Shown: positions 60,001 through 63,613, numbered from the stretch's first letter. The stretch is DNA of 64,000 bases from Tubulanus polymorphus (GCF_964204645.1 NC_134032.1:9418275-9482274); one strand, 5' to 3'. Numbers and translations are program-made. Notes: generated from the letters alone by a model not told the origin.

Positions 60001-62693
60001 GTGTAGACACACTATAGCGGTATGCCCGTTATTCAACCCACTGGGGTGGAATTTCTCAAAATTTTCAAATGAAGCACTTTCGGGTATCATCAGCACTGAA
60101 AGGGTTAAGCCTCTAACAGTTACGAATTAACTAATTTCACTAATCAATGATTTCGATGCCTCAATTAATTTTCCTCGTTTATCTCCGCGTTACAGTCTTC
60201 AAACGGTGATATGATGGGTGACGAAGACAACTTGCCTCCGATGACCGGTTCGTCGTGTGACCTCGACCTGCCGACTCAGCGCTGCCTGTGGCAGGCAGAC
60301 CAGCGACCGGACAACAGTGCCCACAACTACAGCATGACGCTGTTCGCGCTGATGTTGAATGAAAAATCGGACGACTCATTGAAACTCGGACTGCCTCCGA
60401 CCGACTCACGGTTCAGACCGGATATGAGGAAATTGGAGGAGGGAGATCTCGGTGAGTATACACTGACACTTCAAACCCTGGGCCCATTTGCACAGTCGTA
60501 CTGGAGTCCGAAAGTAGTCCTAATTCTTGAGACTATTATGATCCACAGTTATGAGTTTGATATTTTGTCCGGTGCCCAGTTTCCAGTTGTTTTGAATTGA
60601 TTGAATGAAAAAGCTGATCTATTAACTTATTTAACTGCTAAAGATTCAGATTTTGACTATTTTTTTCGAGAGCATAGTGGCCGTCAGTGTTGGTTTCACT
60701 ACTGTACAGTCGTGCATGACTATTGACCTAAAATCTACCTACCCAGAAAATAGACATCCTATAATATCGTAAATACACAGGGGCCGGTTTTATAGACTGG
60801 TATAACCTTTAACCTTGGGGCTAATTCATTTGAAAATGAATTGAGTTAACCCCTGGGTTAAAGGTAATACTAGTCTATAAAATGGGCCCCAGGGTTTCAA
60901 CTAAATGAACATATATTTAGTGAATGATAGATAAATATCGGACTGACTACCATTTTTGGGACACACCGTGTCTGAACTCACACAACTAAGTACCACAGTT
61001 GTTAAACGATATATGCTTTGTATATCTAACATCTTATCTGAATGATATATAGATGGCGCTGCTGAGGAGAAAATGAGACTCGAGGAAAAACAGCGGGGTG
61101 CCCGAAAAGATCGCAAACGGCGGAAAAACGAATGGACACCCAGGTATGAATGAACGTTTTATCGTGATCCACGAGGTGTTGCTAGTACATGCATGTTTTT
61201 AGCCCACTTGGGTTATTGCATTCACTTTTCATCCGTCGTCCGTCTGTTCGTTGTCTTGATATTTGGTTTATACATGTATCTACCCTAGACACATCTTCCC
61301 AAAAACCATCCCTGCCAGAATCAAGATGGCCGACTGGCAGCCATTGTTGTTCGCCAAAATTAGCACTTTTTACACATTTTTGAAGTTTTTGAGGGAAATT
61401 CTGAAGACGCTTTTATCAATTACCTTGATCTTTCTTTTATATTTTAATCTACCAAGGGCCCATCAGCATAAGAAAAATTGGGTCGATCTGACTCAAGATA
61501 GCCGTCCTATGACCTTTTTAGTGCCCAAAAATGTCAATTCTAGGTCCTGTAGCTTCCTACTGGTTTGCCATTTCTCATTGCAATTTGTGATGGGTATTCT
61601 TTGGAAAGGGATGTTTTATACCTGAGACAGCTATTCTTGATCAGCCAATTATGACGCAATTTTCGGCCATCTTGGTGTCATCAGTACTCATTCGTAGGTG
61701 GGAAGCAGTTTTTCCACATTAAATTGATACCTAAGCATATTGTGTTACTATAATCAATTGGAAAGTTGTAGCCCATAACGTGTTCTATGATTTTGGTGAG
61801 TTTCAGGGTCATTGGTTTTTGTATATGGCCACCAGGGGGGCGTTGAATAACACAATAACTTAGTATTTCTATGTTATATTGGTACCTATGCATATTTTGC
61901 TACCACAATCAATTGCAAAGTTGTAGCTCATCACATCTTCCATGATTTTGGTGAGTTTTAAGGACATTAGTTATTCTTTATGGTCACCGGGGGGCGTTGA
62001 ATAGTAGAATAACTTAGTATTTCCTTATTAGATTGGTACCTAGGCATATTTTGTAACCACAATCAATTGGAAAGTTGTAGCTTATGACATCATCTATGAT
62101 TGTTGCGAGTTTCAAGGACATAAGTTTTTCTATATGGTCACCAGGGGGCGTTAAATAGTAGAATAGCTTAGTATTTCCTTATTAGATTGGTACCTAGGCA
62201 TATTTTGTTACCATGATCAATTGCAAAGTTGTATTTCATGATATGTACTATGATTGTGGTGAGTTTTAAGGTCATTGGGTTTTGCATATGGTCACCAGGG
62301 GGTGTTTAATAGTAGAATAACTTAGTATTTCCTTATTAAATTGGTAACAAGGCATATTTTGTTATCACAATCAATTACAAAATCATAGCTGCTGACATGT
62401 TCTATGATTGTGGTGGGTTTCAAGTTCATTGGTTTTTGTATATGGTCACTAGGGGCCGTTATGTATTGAAATTGTTAGATTGTTGGGCATTTGAAACCAT
62501 TTCCCAAGTGGGCATGGTGTCCCTGGACCCCTAGTTTCTTGAGCAAACAACATTTCTAACAACGCCTTCTTTTATTTTCATTTCTCGCAGATGGTTCGAC
62601 CCGGAGACGAACCCTCACACGTCGAAGGAGGACTGGGTATTCAACGGACGTTACTGGAACCGCGACTGGTCCGAGTCGCCGGATATATTTTGA
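14869..62693 (+). CDS. OSBPL1A: Oxysterol-binding protein-related protein, ORP1L type (23 coding exons, 1083 aa)
   Basis: Exons: 14869-15007, 15586-15671, 16126-16200, 17100-17211, 17706-17791, 18203-18347, 18936-19048, 19759-19896, 20337-20567, 20802-20901, 33127-33233, 34535-35036, 36453-36585, 48154-48229, 52749-52883, 54037-54134, 55211-55387, 55736-55814, 56469-56587, 57023-57173, 60196-60451, 61053-61143, 62591-62693. All introns are GT-AG and phases close exactly (3252 nt). Domains in order: ankyrin repeats (1-252), PH (about 253-350), coiled coil (about 375-480), FFAT EFYDCDE (502-508), acidic linker, and ORD (about 656-1083) with EQVSHHPP at 769-776. By comparison with vertebrate ORP1L (about 950 aa) it should act at late endosome/lysosome-ER contacts: ankyrin repeats bind Rab7, FFAT binds VAP, the ORD carries sterol and phosphoinositide. 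The linker is longer than in vertebrates. The start could be either of two adjacent ATGs. No 5' UTR exon was identified. Confidence 0.95.
15586..15671 (+). CDS. OSBPL1A: ORP1-like exon 2: ankyrin repeat
   Basis: The acceptor is tcgccag. It reads GMSKSNYGWSPLHLAAYFGH and then YQVAKLLLE, ending at gtaaga. It matches RSKSNLGWTPLHLACYFGH of ORP1L. Confidence 0.95.
16126..16200 (+). CDS. OSBPL1A: ORP1-like exon 3: ankyrin repeat
   Basis: Phase 0 exon of 25 codons, NGADVNDVNTNGDTALHKAA then FSNRV, between tcattaacag and gtaaga. GDTxLHxAA is the ankyrin signature. Confidence 0.95.
16475..16985. repeat. 75-bp minisatellite in intron 3
   Basis: Unit ggatcctcacttgccacaag...aatcctctattgtcacagtagttgatgtcctactgcaca, recurring at 16486, 16561, 16635 and 16711 (period 74-76), then decayed copies to 16985. 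The same unit is found in introns 10 and 16. Confidence 0.85.
17100..17211 (+). CDS. OSBPL1A: ORP1-like exon 4: ankyrin repeat
   Basis: After a long T run and cttgtgtag it reads DVVTLLINHSADVSMINSEG and then PKQITRNPDIRKILE, ending at G|gtaaac. It corresponds to VMLLLEYNADTTIVNGSGQ in vertebrate ORP1L. Confidence 0.95.
17345..17520. repeat. YY1/CRE-word repeat, intron 4
   Basis: About three degenerate units of the form agaaaagatggcgcctgcc...atccccttatgacgtcatcaaa. They belong to the family spread over several introns of this gene. Confidence 0.6.
17706..17791 (+). CDS. OSBPL1A: ORP1-like exon 5
   Basis: The acceptor is gtgttttcag. It completes Ala and reads VADVDRMKGEENFLAACRNG, ending LETLTKM at gtaaaa. 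It corresponds to the ERTQQRKLEELLLAAAREG stretch of ORP1L. Confidence 0.9.
18203..18347 (+). CDS. OSBPL1A: ORP1-like exon 6: ankyrin repeat
   Basis: The acceptor is tttttcttccag. It reads LSDSKFPNFNCTDEYGNTGL, then HLASYRGHKEIAVLLLQNGI and STIKNSR, with donor G|gtgagc. NxxLHLAsyRGH is a strong ankyrin match. Confidence 0.95.
18936..19048 (+). CDS. OSBPL1A: ORP1-like exon 7: last ankyrin segment and linker to PH
   Basis: The acceptor is ctcactgcag. It reads GQMALEMARSDKMKQILDVK and ends VQRYEAPLYK at gtaaag, matching ALKRYEGPLWK just before the PH domain of ORP1L. Confidence 0.95.
19090..19425. repeat. Dispersed repeat, 'ggtggccac ... cagggaat' family A, intron 7
   Basis: It begins gggtggccacttacg and ends aaaagtggccactctg, with many cagggaat words and the inner words agatcacgcat, ttgattggaatcttagca and gatcaag. 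The same order of words occurs at about 26550-26775, 33405-33650 and 39530-39820. Confidence 0.75.
19759..19896 (+). CDS. OSBPL1A: ORP1-like exon 8: PH domain, first half
   Basis: The acceptor is tttcttcgcag. It reads KSKIFGWRGFWVVLERGVMS and then the RRKNFKYLDDAVIT segment, ending at gtacgt. WRxFWVVLExGVLSWY is the PH-domain beta strand pattern of ORP1L. Confidence 0.95.
19905..20310. repeat. YY1/CRE-word repeat array, intron 8
   Basis: Six or so units of about 60-70 bases built from tttgatgatgtcataggggg, attatggaggc and ggccatcttttct, running up to 26 bases before the exon 9 acceptor. Confidence 0.75.
20337..20567 (+). CDS. OSBPL1A: ORP1-like exon 9: PH domain, second half
   Basis: The acceptor is tttatctag. 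It contains DAFTIKFSDETSHILSL, the closing PH helix KQKWWNAFREHIDYSTYY (vertebrate REDWLEAIEEHSAYSTHY), and the acidic run DDDDIADL. The donor is gtaaga. Confidence 0.95.
20802..20901 (+). CDS. OSBPL1A: ORP1-like exon 10: coiled coil
   Basis: The acceptor is tgtttattcag. It reads SAQANQQVLEKQMADVTSQI and onwards to NAKVTS, with donor G|gtagga. Heptad-like, as in the AQSCQQRLDREIS region of ORP1L. It precedes the 12.2-kb intron. Confidence 0.85.
21306..21428. repeat. GA and CA microsatellites
   Basis: A (GA)n run at about 21309-21328 and an (AC)n run at about 21401-21428, inside intron 10. Confidence 0.9.
21715..22400. repeat. Degenerate tandem array related to the ggggccggtt foldbacks
   Basis: Repeating words ctggttttataaacca, taaccaggtctaacttcaac, and actagaccagtttt. 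The unit is around 60-70 bases and diverged. It lies in intron 10. Confidence 0.6.
23841..24154. mobile_element. TIR element (AGCCGCGATCACACG family), 314 bp
   Basis: The left end AGCCGCGATCACACGG is mirrored by the right end cgtgtgatcgcggct. Inner parts also pair (gtccgggtcaaatttggccc against gggccaaatttggcccgg). No ORF. A single decayed end of the same family lies near 4907-4930 in the forkhead gene intron. Confidence 0.8.
24656..24840 (+). mobile_element. tRNA-derived SINE-like element, copy 1
   Basis: It contains a B-box-like gggttcgaatcccac, then ctacaaccgtttc, cagcttgaggagtaatagg and tgagtgctaatagg. The same words occur in the same order, inverted, at 56100-56335. No cloverleaf can be closed, so I call it a SINE-like repeat rather than a tRNA. 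Confidence 0.65.
25285..25565. repeat. 60-bp tandem repeat, intron 10
   Basis: Nearly five copies at an exact 60-base period of agtaaccaatcataatttca...ttgaatcgttgaagtcattgagaataagaaagtcgtcatt, with few substitutions, so recently amplified. Confidence 0.95.
26150..26345. repeat. ACACCGC-palindrome dispersed repeat, intron 10
   Basis: Contains ctacaccgcggtgcggtgta, then acacaccgcaatgtggtgt, then acaccgcattgcggtg, ending ctgaaagggttaa. Other copies lie at 34270-34470, 51395-51565, 53610-53900 (inverted) and 59830-60110 (inverted). Confidence 0.75.
28427..28586. mobile_element. Foldback element (gctagtag family), intron 10
   Basis: The left arm aatccgaaaatgtttcctcg, then agctagtag, is mirrored by ctactagctcgaggaaacattttcagatt at the right. 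The inner part (gactatattctaatagtcat) also pairs. It shares its arms with the element at 44629-44786. Confidence 0.85.
29100..30300. repeat. Minisatellite of the 'ttccacagttgtgtgggttt' type, interrupted by a DNA element
   Basis: About ten units of roughly 45-60 bases: ttgactatggac, acttccacagttgtgtgtgt, ttaataggactctgg, atcaagttc. The array is split by the 647-bp element at 29177-29823. Related arrays lie at 37960-38195 and 46435-47000. Confidence 0.8.
29177..29823. mobile_element. PIF/Harbinger-like non-autonomous element with TAA target duplication
   Basis: Terminal inverted repeats of about 40 bases start AGGCTGGCTTATGTCGACAA on the left and are matched in full by the right end. They are flanked by TAA on both sides (29174-29176 and 29824-29826), the target size expected of PIF/Harbinger. 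There is no transposase ORF. The uninterrupted target is visible in the next minisatellite unit at about 29885-29920. Confidence 0.85.
30866..31285. repeat. Dispersed repeat family B, intron 10, with nested foldback
   Basis: It starts gggcggccactgatgtgga and ends gggtggaaagtggccgcccc. Inner words cctggaaaactcagggaatc and gtttctttatctgtacatgattcaatg recur at 36635-36895 and 52919-53225. It is interrupted by the foldback at 31135-31243. Confidence 0.7.
31135..31243. mobile_element. Palindromic foldback element (ggggccggttttatag family)
   Basis: ggggccagttttatagactg at the left and cagtctataaaaccggcccc at the right. Inner ttaacctgggggtaa pairs with ttaatccccgggttaa. About 109 bp, no ORF. Confidence 0.85.
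31745..32100. repeat. 75-bp minisatellite, intron 10, inverted orientation
   Basis: Units of gattccacttgtggcaagtg, aggatccaccaggtgt, then agtaggacatcaactactgtgg. It is the reverse complement of the intron 3 unit. Confidence 0.8.
32755..33060. repeat. YY1/CRE-word repeat array, intron 10 end
   Basis: Four units of ggcggccatcttttctggaa, gtctacagggataatttgat, gatgtcacagggggattt. It ends about 70 bases before exon 11. Confidence 0.75.
33127..33233 (+). CDS. OSBPL1A: ORP1-like exon 11: coiled coil
   Basis: The acceptor is ctcttgcag. It reads VGLLQVRQKFSDVAQTSRDM and then CADLSHCMTLFTQQEE, ending at gtttgt. It matches ETCVALTDCLNLFTKQEG of ORP1L, so placement is secure despite the distance from exon 10. 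Confidence 0.92.
33405..33650. repeat. Dispersed repeat family A, intron 11
   Basis: From tggccacttacctggaaatc to aaaagtggccaccctg, with the same internal word order as the copy at 39530-39820. Confidence 0.7.
34270..34470. repeat. ACACCGC-palindrome dispersed repeat, intron 11
   Basis: ctacaccgcggtgcagtgtatc, acaccgcactgcagtgtaga, and the end agaaagggttaa. It lies about 65 bases before exon 12. Confidence 0.7.
34535..35036 (+). CDS. OSBPL1A: ORP1-like exon 12: coiled coil, FFAT motif, acidic linker
   Basis: The longest exon (502 nt). QEQEKSRVLQDVVHRLATEY and HEMEQSL match the vertebrate coiled coil. The FFAT core EFYDCDE (residues 502-508) sits in an acidic setting. The rest is a Gly/Asp/Ser/Glu-rich linker (repeats like LGEGDSDLGDGGS) with no vertebrate counterpart. 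Donor G|gtaggt. Confidence 0.9.
35160..35640. repeat. 54-bp tandem repeat, intron 12
   Basis: Unit acttctggagtctttgactt, aaaggagtccctttaagaa, aacttaactcc, with starts at 35191, 35245, 35299 and 35353. Further copies decay towards 35640. Confidence 0.85.
36158..36297. mobile_element. Foldback element, intron 12
   Basis: ggggctggttccataatcga at the left mirrors tcgactacggaaccggctcc at the right. The inner arms (ggtcttaa, agtctaagc) pair loosely. No ORF. Confidence 0.65.
36453..36585 (+). CDS. OSBPL1A: ORP1-like exon 13: linker with second FFAT-like motif
   Basis: The acceptor is ttttttcgcag. It reads ELIDSENYSFYECASTEESK, then a Ser/Asn-rich stretch to EKSKWGA, with donor CG|gtaagt. SFYECAS with acidic residues before it resembles an FFAT core. 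The Met in HSMTSRNEK could serve as a start for a short ORP1S-type isoform. Confidence 0.88.
36635..36895. repeat. Dispersed repeat family B, intron 13
   Basis: cgacctggacaacttg through agaaaaatccgaaaaatc and tttctttatcactacatgat to ggccaccctg. It shares word order with 52919-53225. Confidence 0.6.
37960..38195. repeat. 24-bp minisatellite, intron 13
   Basis: Units of ggaaccaattaaacccgcaa plus ctgt, about eight copies with a 24-base core period. As 24 is a multiple of three, it leaves open frames on both strands without being coding. Confidence 0.8.
39530..39820. repeat. Dispersed repeat family A, intron 13
   Basis: From gggtggccccttgcctgga to aaaagggccactctg. This is one of the best-preserved copies of the family. 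Confidence 0.7.
40235..40430. repeat. YY1/CRE-word repeat array, intron 13
   Basis: Three units: ctccaatgacatcatcgaat, tactcctatgtagacgttgc, cagaaaagatggctgcct. They are inverted relative to the intron 8 array. Confidence 0.7.
40555..40775 (-). mobile_element. tRNA-derived SINE-like element, second family, copy 1
   Basis: Read on the reverse strand it has ggtctagtgtggcagggttt, a B-box caggttcgaatccctgcc, ggaggatgc, then a tail ending aaagtgctttagagcc...ataaggtgctatacaaa. That tail style is common in invertebrate tRNA-SINEs. Confidence 0.65.
40915..41065 (+). mobile_element. tRNA-derived SINE-like element, second family, copy 2
   Basis: ggtctactgtggcaggggtt, tgccgtggctgagtgtagcg, atgccatcaggttcgaatcc, ctgccgtgggaggatgtg, and the tail gtatacatagcgctta. 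It is inverted relative to the copy 140 bases to the left. Confidence 0.65.
41066..43290. other. Intron 13 stretch without recognised genes
   Basis: AT-rich intron sequence. I see no exon of the ORP gene and no domain in the short open frames. A piece at about 42835-42980 (gtagtttatttcgactatgt, gaagatgacta) is a decayed gctagtag-type foldback. Confidence 0.4.
43291..43754. mobile_element. Second PIF/Harbinger-like element with TAA target duplication
   Basis: The left end AGCCTCGCCTACATCGACAC and the right end, read inverted, agctaagcatacatcgacaa share about 80% over 45 bases, continuing to the shared caactagttg. TAA flanks both ends (43288-43290, 43755-43757). The interior repeats cagttgct and gtcgatgtgagc words. 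No transposase. Confidence 0.75.
44628..44787. mobile_element. Foldback element (gctagtag family), intron 13
   Basis: agtccaaaatgtttccttga, gctagtagtttattt at the left; the right end is the near-perfect inverse, closing ggact. The middle part (gaatactatcttcggtattc) is a hairpin itself. About 160 bp. Confidence 0.85.
44815..45270. repeat. YY1/CRE-word repeat array, intron 13
   Basis: About seven units: aaaagatggctgcctccata, aatgacccgtatgacgtaat, agaattacccctatggacac. It is the longest array of this family here. Confidence 0.85.
46050..46260. repeat. YY1/CRE-word repeat array, intron 13
   Basis: Three units of gatgacgtcatcggagg, catggaggcaaccatctttc, and tgatgtcataaggggtttta, in the same orientation as the intron 8 array. 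Confidence 0.65.
46435..47000. repeat. 'ttccacagttgtg' minisatellite, intron 13
   Basis: About twelve units of 40-50 bases: agttccacagttgtgtggct, ttaatctgactccaaaccc. The same family as 29100-30300. Confidence 0.8.
47470..47960. repeat. Tandem repeat of about 120 bp, intron 13
   Basis: About four copies of ctggtgtttgtagttcattt, tcaattagaaatgtc, aggtgaagtcctgaa, and aagtgtcctgataaaaat, diverged. It ends close to exon 14. Confidence 0.75.
48154..48229 (+). CDS. OSBPL1A: ORP1-like exon 14: start of the ORD
   Basis: The acceptor is ttcttctttcag. It reads RTSLPVPMFSRNDFSVWSIL and KKCIGK, ending at gtcagt. It is nearly identical to HRTSLPSPMFSRNDFSIWSILRKCIG of ORP1. Confidence 0.95.
48230..50819. 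other. Intron 14, left part, no genes recognised
   Basis: Mostly unique-looking sequence with a CT-rich low-complexity stretch (about 50285-50465, ccctctcc words) that creates long frames on both strands, and short cagggaat fragments of repeat family A at 49380-49430 and 50495-50575. Confidence 0.4.
50820..51140. other. CpG-dense island inside intron 14
   Basis: About 320 bases rich in CpG (for example gcggcgcgcgccgcaccgc) inside AT-rich intron. A reverse-strand frame of 85 codons is open across most of it (50881-51138), but I recognise no domain and no clear splice borders. It may be an internal promoter or an unrecognised exon. Confidence 0.4.
51542..51855. repeat. 157-bp direct duplication, intron 14
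   Basis: The unit from ggtgcagatgtagatgcact to ttctgtataatgga occurs twice head to tail (starts 51542 and 51699) with only a few substitutions. It starts inside the end of an ACACCGC-type repeat. Confidence 0.95.
52749..52883 (+). CDS. OSBPL1A: ORP1-like exon 15: ORD lid and first strands
   Basis: The acceptor is tctgttcag. It reads ELSKITMPVIFNEPLSFLQR and then ITEYLEYAKLLKQAN to VERME, ending at gtacgt. LSKITMPVxFNEPLSxLQR is the ORP family lid and entry motif. Confidence 0.97.
52919..53225. repeat. Dispersed repeat family B, intron 15
   Basis: agggtggccactgagttgga, cctggaaaactacgggaatc, to gggtggaaagtggtcaccct. It gives the uninterrupted form of the copy at 30866-31285. Confidence 0.75.
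53610..53900. repeat. ACACCGC-palindrome dispersed repeat, intron 15, inverted
   Basis: aaccctttcagtgcgtctac, accgcagtgcggtgtataaa, cactgcactgcggtgtattg, on to cccgttattcaacacact and atcgggtattaattag. It shows that the full element is about 290 bases. Confidence 0.75.
53940..54036. repeat. Decayed gctagtag-type foldback end abutting the exon 16 acceptor
   Basis: gtattcctgaagatgact, then ctacagctcaaggaaacct, matches the arm of the element at 44629-44786 (ctactagctcaaggaaacat). The acceptor atatttttcag of exon 16 follows directly. Confidence 0.6.
54037..54134 (+). CDS. OSBPL1A: ORP1-like exon 16: ORD core
   Basis: The acceptor is atatttttcag. It reads IVSAFAVSASASNWDRLGKP and FNPLLGETYEML, ending at gtaagc. 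KPFNPLLGETYE is a hallmark of ORPs. The acceptor lies at the end of a foldback-type repeat. Confidence 0.97.
54195..54560. repeat. 75-bp minisatellite, intron 16
   Basis: ttaagtggaatcctctattg, tcacagtagttgatgccctac, ctggtggatcctcgcg; several diverged units in the same orientation as intron 3. Confidence 0.75.
55211..55387 (+). CDS. OSBPL1A: ORP1-like exon 17: EQVSHHPP fingerprint
   Basis: The acceptor is tttaatttcag. It holds RDDLGFRIVCEQVSHHPPVS, the ORP fingerprint whose paired His contact the phosphoinositide headgroup, then PKLKFWGKSVEVQPKGTVTL. Donor AG|gtaaga. Confidence 0.98.
55736..55814 (+). CDS. OSBPL1A: ORP1-like exon 18: ORD
   Basis: The acceptor is tttgtttcag. It reads RHGEVYTWHNINCSVHNIIV and GKLWVEH, ending at gtgagt. 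It matches EAYTWTNPTCCVHNIIVGKLWIE. Confidence 0.97.
55860..56080. repeat. YY1/CRE-word repeat array, intron 18
   Basis: Three to four units with ggcagccgtcttctc, tagaggcagccattgtttct, tggaggcagccatcttttc. The CRE-like part is decayed here. Confidence 0.65.
56100..56335 (-). mobile_element. tRNA-derived SINE-like element, copy 2
   Basis: Read inverted it carries gaatttcaaatagg, ggtgtcttgtttatca, ttgggttcgaattccact, acaaccgtt, gccgcttgaggagtaatagg and catgagtgctaatggg in the order of the 24656-24840 copy. It has a longer middle segment. Confidence 0.65.
56469..56587 (+). CDS. OSBPL1A: ORP1-like exon 19: ORD
   Basis: The acceptor is catctgccgcag. It contains NFKPCGWFGKDLHKIEGFIY, matching NFKPCGLFGKELHKVEGYI. 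Donor AA|gtaagt. Confidence 0.97.
57023..57173 (+). CDS. OSBPL1A: ORP1-like exon 20: ORD and linker
   Basis: The acceptor is ttttttccag. It contains KLKALYGKWIEALYSVSVEV and then a Ser/Asn-rich insert NSATNSPSHSGKPPP, ending at CCG|gtatgt. An earlier donor-like GTAAAC at 57160 would break the phase, so 57173 is chosen. Confidence 0.9.
57191..57202 (+). promoter_or_regulatory. CTCF-like core, intron 20
   Basis: CCACCAGATGGC followed by GCAG fits the CTCF core CCASYAGRKGGC at every position. It lies 18 bases after exon 20. Sequence match only; binding is unproven. Confidence 0.35.
57360..58020. repeat. Tandem 'gtagactctgtctcttactcgg' repeat, intron 20
   Basis: About five diverged units of 70-100 bases: actctgtctcttactcgg, ttcagttcagacctgtaaaa, ttttataccgagttggtgt, aagagtttgtgaaatac. 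An unrelated element at 57480-57660, shared with 24180-24400, interrupts it. Confidence 0.65.
58155..58272. mobile_element. Foldback element, intron 20
   Basis: gaccaggctgcacagtctct and agactagaccgtgcaactgg are inverted partners. aagaccggtcttaag inside is itself palindromic. Weaker than other foldbacks here. Confidence 0.5.
58275..59825. other. Intron 20 stretch without recognised features
   Basis: AT-rich intronic sequence. No exon, tRNA or clear repeat seen. A short G run lies at 58923-58931. Confidence 0.4.
59830..60110. repeat. ACACCGC-palindrome dispersed repeat, intron 20, inverted
   Basis: aaccctttcgctgcatctac, actgcagtgcggtgtataaa, to tgcccgttattcaacccact and actgaaagggttaa. It ends about 90 bases before exon 21. 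Confidence 0.75.
60196..60451 (+). CDS. OSBPL1A: ORP1-like exon 21: ORD C-terminal part
   Basis: The acceptor is cgcgttacag. It contains LWQADQRPDNSAHNYSMTLF, then LMLNEKSDDSL and TDSRFRPDMRKLEEGDL, matching LWRIAPRPPNSAQMYNFTSF and DCRLRPDIRAMENGEI. Donor G|gtgagt. Confidence 0.97.
60780..60890. mobile_element. Palindromic foldback element (ggggccggttttatag family), intron 21
   Basis: ggggccggttttatagactg opens it and tagtctataaaatgggcccc closes it. taacctttaaccttggggct pairs with ggttaaaggtaata. A near-perfect hairpin of 111 bp. Confidence 0.9.
61053..61143 (+). CDS. OSBPL1A: ORP1-like exon 22
   Basis: The acceptor is atgatatatag. It reads DGAAEEKMRLEEKQRGARKD and RKRRKNEWTP, ending at gtatga. 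It corresponds to the KKRLEEKQRAARKNR basic helix of ORP1. Confidence 0.95.
61735..62470. repeat. Tandem repeat of about 155 bp with CTCF-like cores, intron 22
   Basis: Five copies of caattggaaagttgtagc, atgattttggtgagtttca, ggtcattggtttttgtatat, ggtcaccagggggcgtt, aacttagtatttcc, ttggtacctaggcatatttt. The starts are about 61755, 61911, 62064, 62218 and 62371. Each holds a TCACCAGGGGGCG-type word (around 61829, 61985, 62138, 62292, 62446). Confidence 0.9.
62591..62693 (+). CDS. OSBPL1A: ORP1-like exon 23 with stop
   Basis: The acceptor is atttctcgcag. It reads RWFDPETNPHTSKEDWVFNG and RYWNRDWSESPDIF, then TGA. It matches RWFHQGPNPYNGAQDWIYSG and SYWDRNYFNLPDIY at the vertebrate C-terminus, so the end is complete. 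Confidence 0.97.
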
Positions 62694-62804
62694 CCGCGTC
62701 GCGACCCTAGGAGATTTTATCAGTAATCATCGACGCGACGAGCCTGTGTGTGTCGAGTTGCTCGCGCGCCGCAATCCTTTCGCCGCGCGCGTTAAGACGA
62801 TGTA

Positions 62805-62810
62805 AATAAA
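62805..62810 (+). terminator. Poly(A) signal of the ORP1-like gene
   Basis: AATAAA 112 bases after the stop codon, within tgtaaataaatat. It would give a short 3' UTR. Confidence 0.7.
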
Positions 62811-63319
62811 TATATTTGCGAAAAATACGATGGCGGAACATTCCAGTTAAGAGAATACTGTGATGTTACTATATGCAGGATCTGAAGAATCTAGAAATAC
62901 ACGGGGGGTAGGGAGGGAGGACCGCTTACGAGATGGGTAGCGGCAGGCGATTAGAAGCTTAGAAAGAGTATAATTTTGCACGAGTGAATTCGATTGAAAA
63001 TTAAAATCGGGATCGCATTTTCTGAGCAAGGCTCGTTGAGGTCCGAGGATCGATAATGTAAAAGCTCAACGTTTTCGTTCATTTTGCGAACCGTTGGTTG
63101 TCACTCGAAGCATGCATCGTTCAATCTTGTATGCTTCCGGAAAACCCAGTGAATTCAATCGGACGTAATTAGGAATATAGAAACTGCGGCGAACCCAGTG
63201 GATCTGAACGACGGCGGTTCCTGTAATTTTGTCGGGCGAATTCCAGGGGATTTTTTCAAAAAAAATTTCAAATGTAGAATCGCAAACTTTTTAAGCGAGA
63301 TGGCTGAAATGGAGCAAAA
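62811..63319. other. Downstream spacer of the ORP gene
   Basis: Sequence after the poly(A) signal. No recognisable feature apart from the coding-like segment that begins at 63320. Confidence 0.4.
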
Positions 63320-63613
63320 TCACCTGGCCATTTTTCGAGTTGCACTCAGCGACTTCCCAGCTTGGAATTCCAGGCAGCGGGAGGATGTGTTATATACGGC
63401 AGAAATCGTCATATTCGTACCATGGAGAAATTTGTTCAATCGATTTCCGCAAGTTGCGGGTGGAAAAGGTGAATATGCGGATTCGGACGGCGCGATGACG
63501 AATTCGTTCACGACCGGGTCCACACGACCTCGCAAATCGACAAACTCCACGTACTTGGCGGTATCAGACGCGTTCGATTGATGTAAATAGAAAACGTTAA
63601 AATTCAGGTTCAC
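63320..63613 (-). CDS. Coding-like segment, unknown product (uncertain)
   Basis: A reverse-strand frame of 97 codons reads, in part, YVEFVDLRGRVDPVVNEFVI and LNKFLHGTNMTISAVYNTSS with mixed composition and GC-leaning third positions, unlike the AT-rich flanks. It ends at a TGA, or could splice at CAG|gtgatt just before it. A forward frame (63198-63581) overlaps and looks less protein-like. I do not recognise a family. It could be the first or last exon of a reverse-strand gene convergent with the ORP gene, or a relic. Confidence 0.3.
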   Translation of the reverse strand: MNLNFNVFYLHQSNASDTAKYVEFVDLRGRVDPVVNEFVIAPSESAYSPFPPATCGNRLNKFLHGTNMTISAVYNTSSRCLEFQAGKSLSATRKMAR

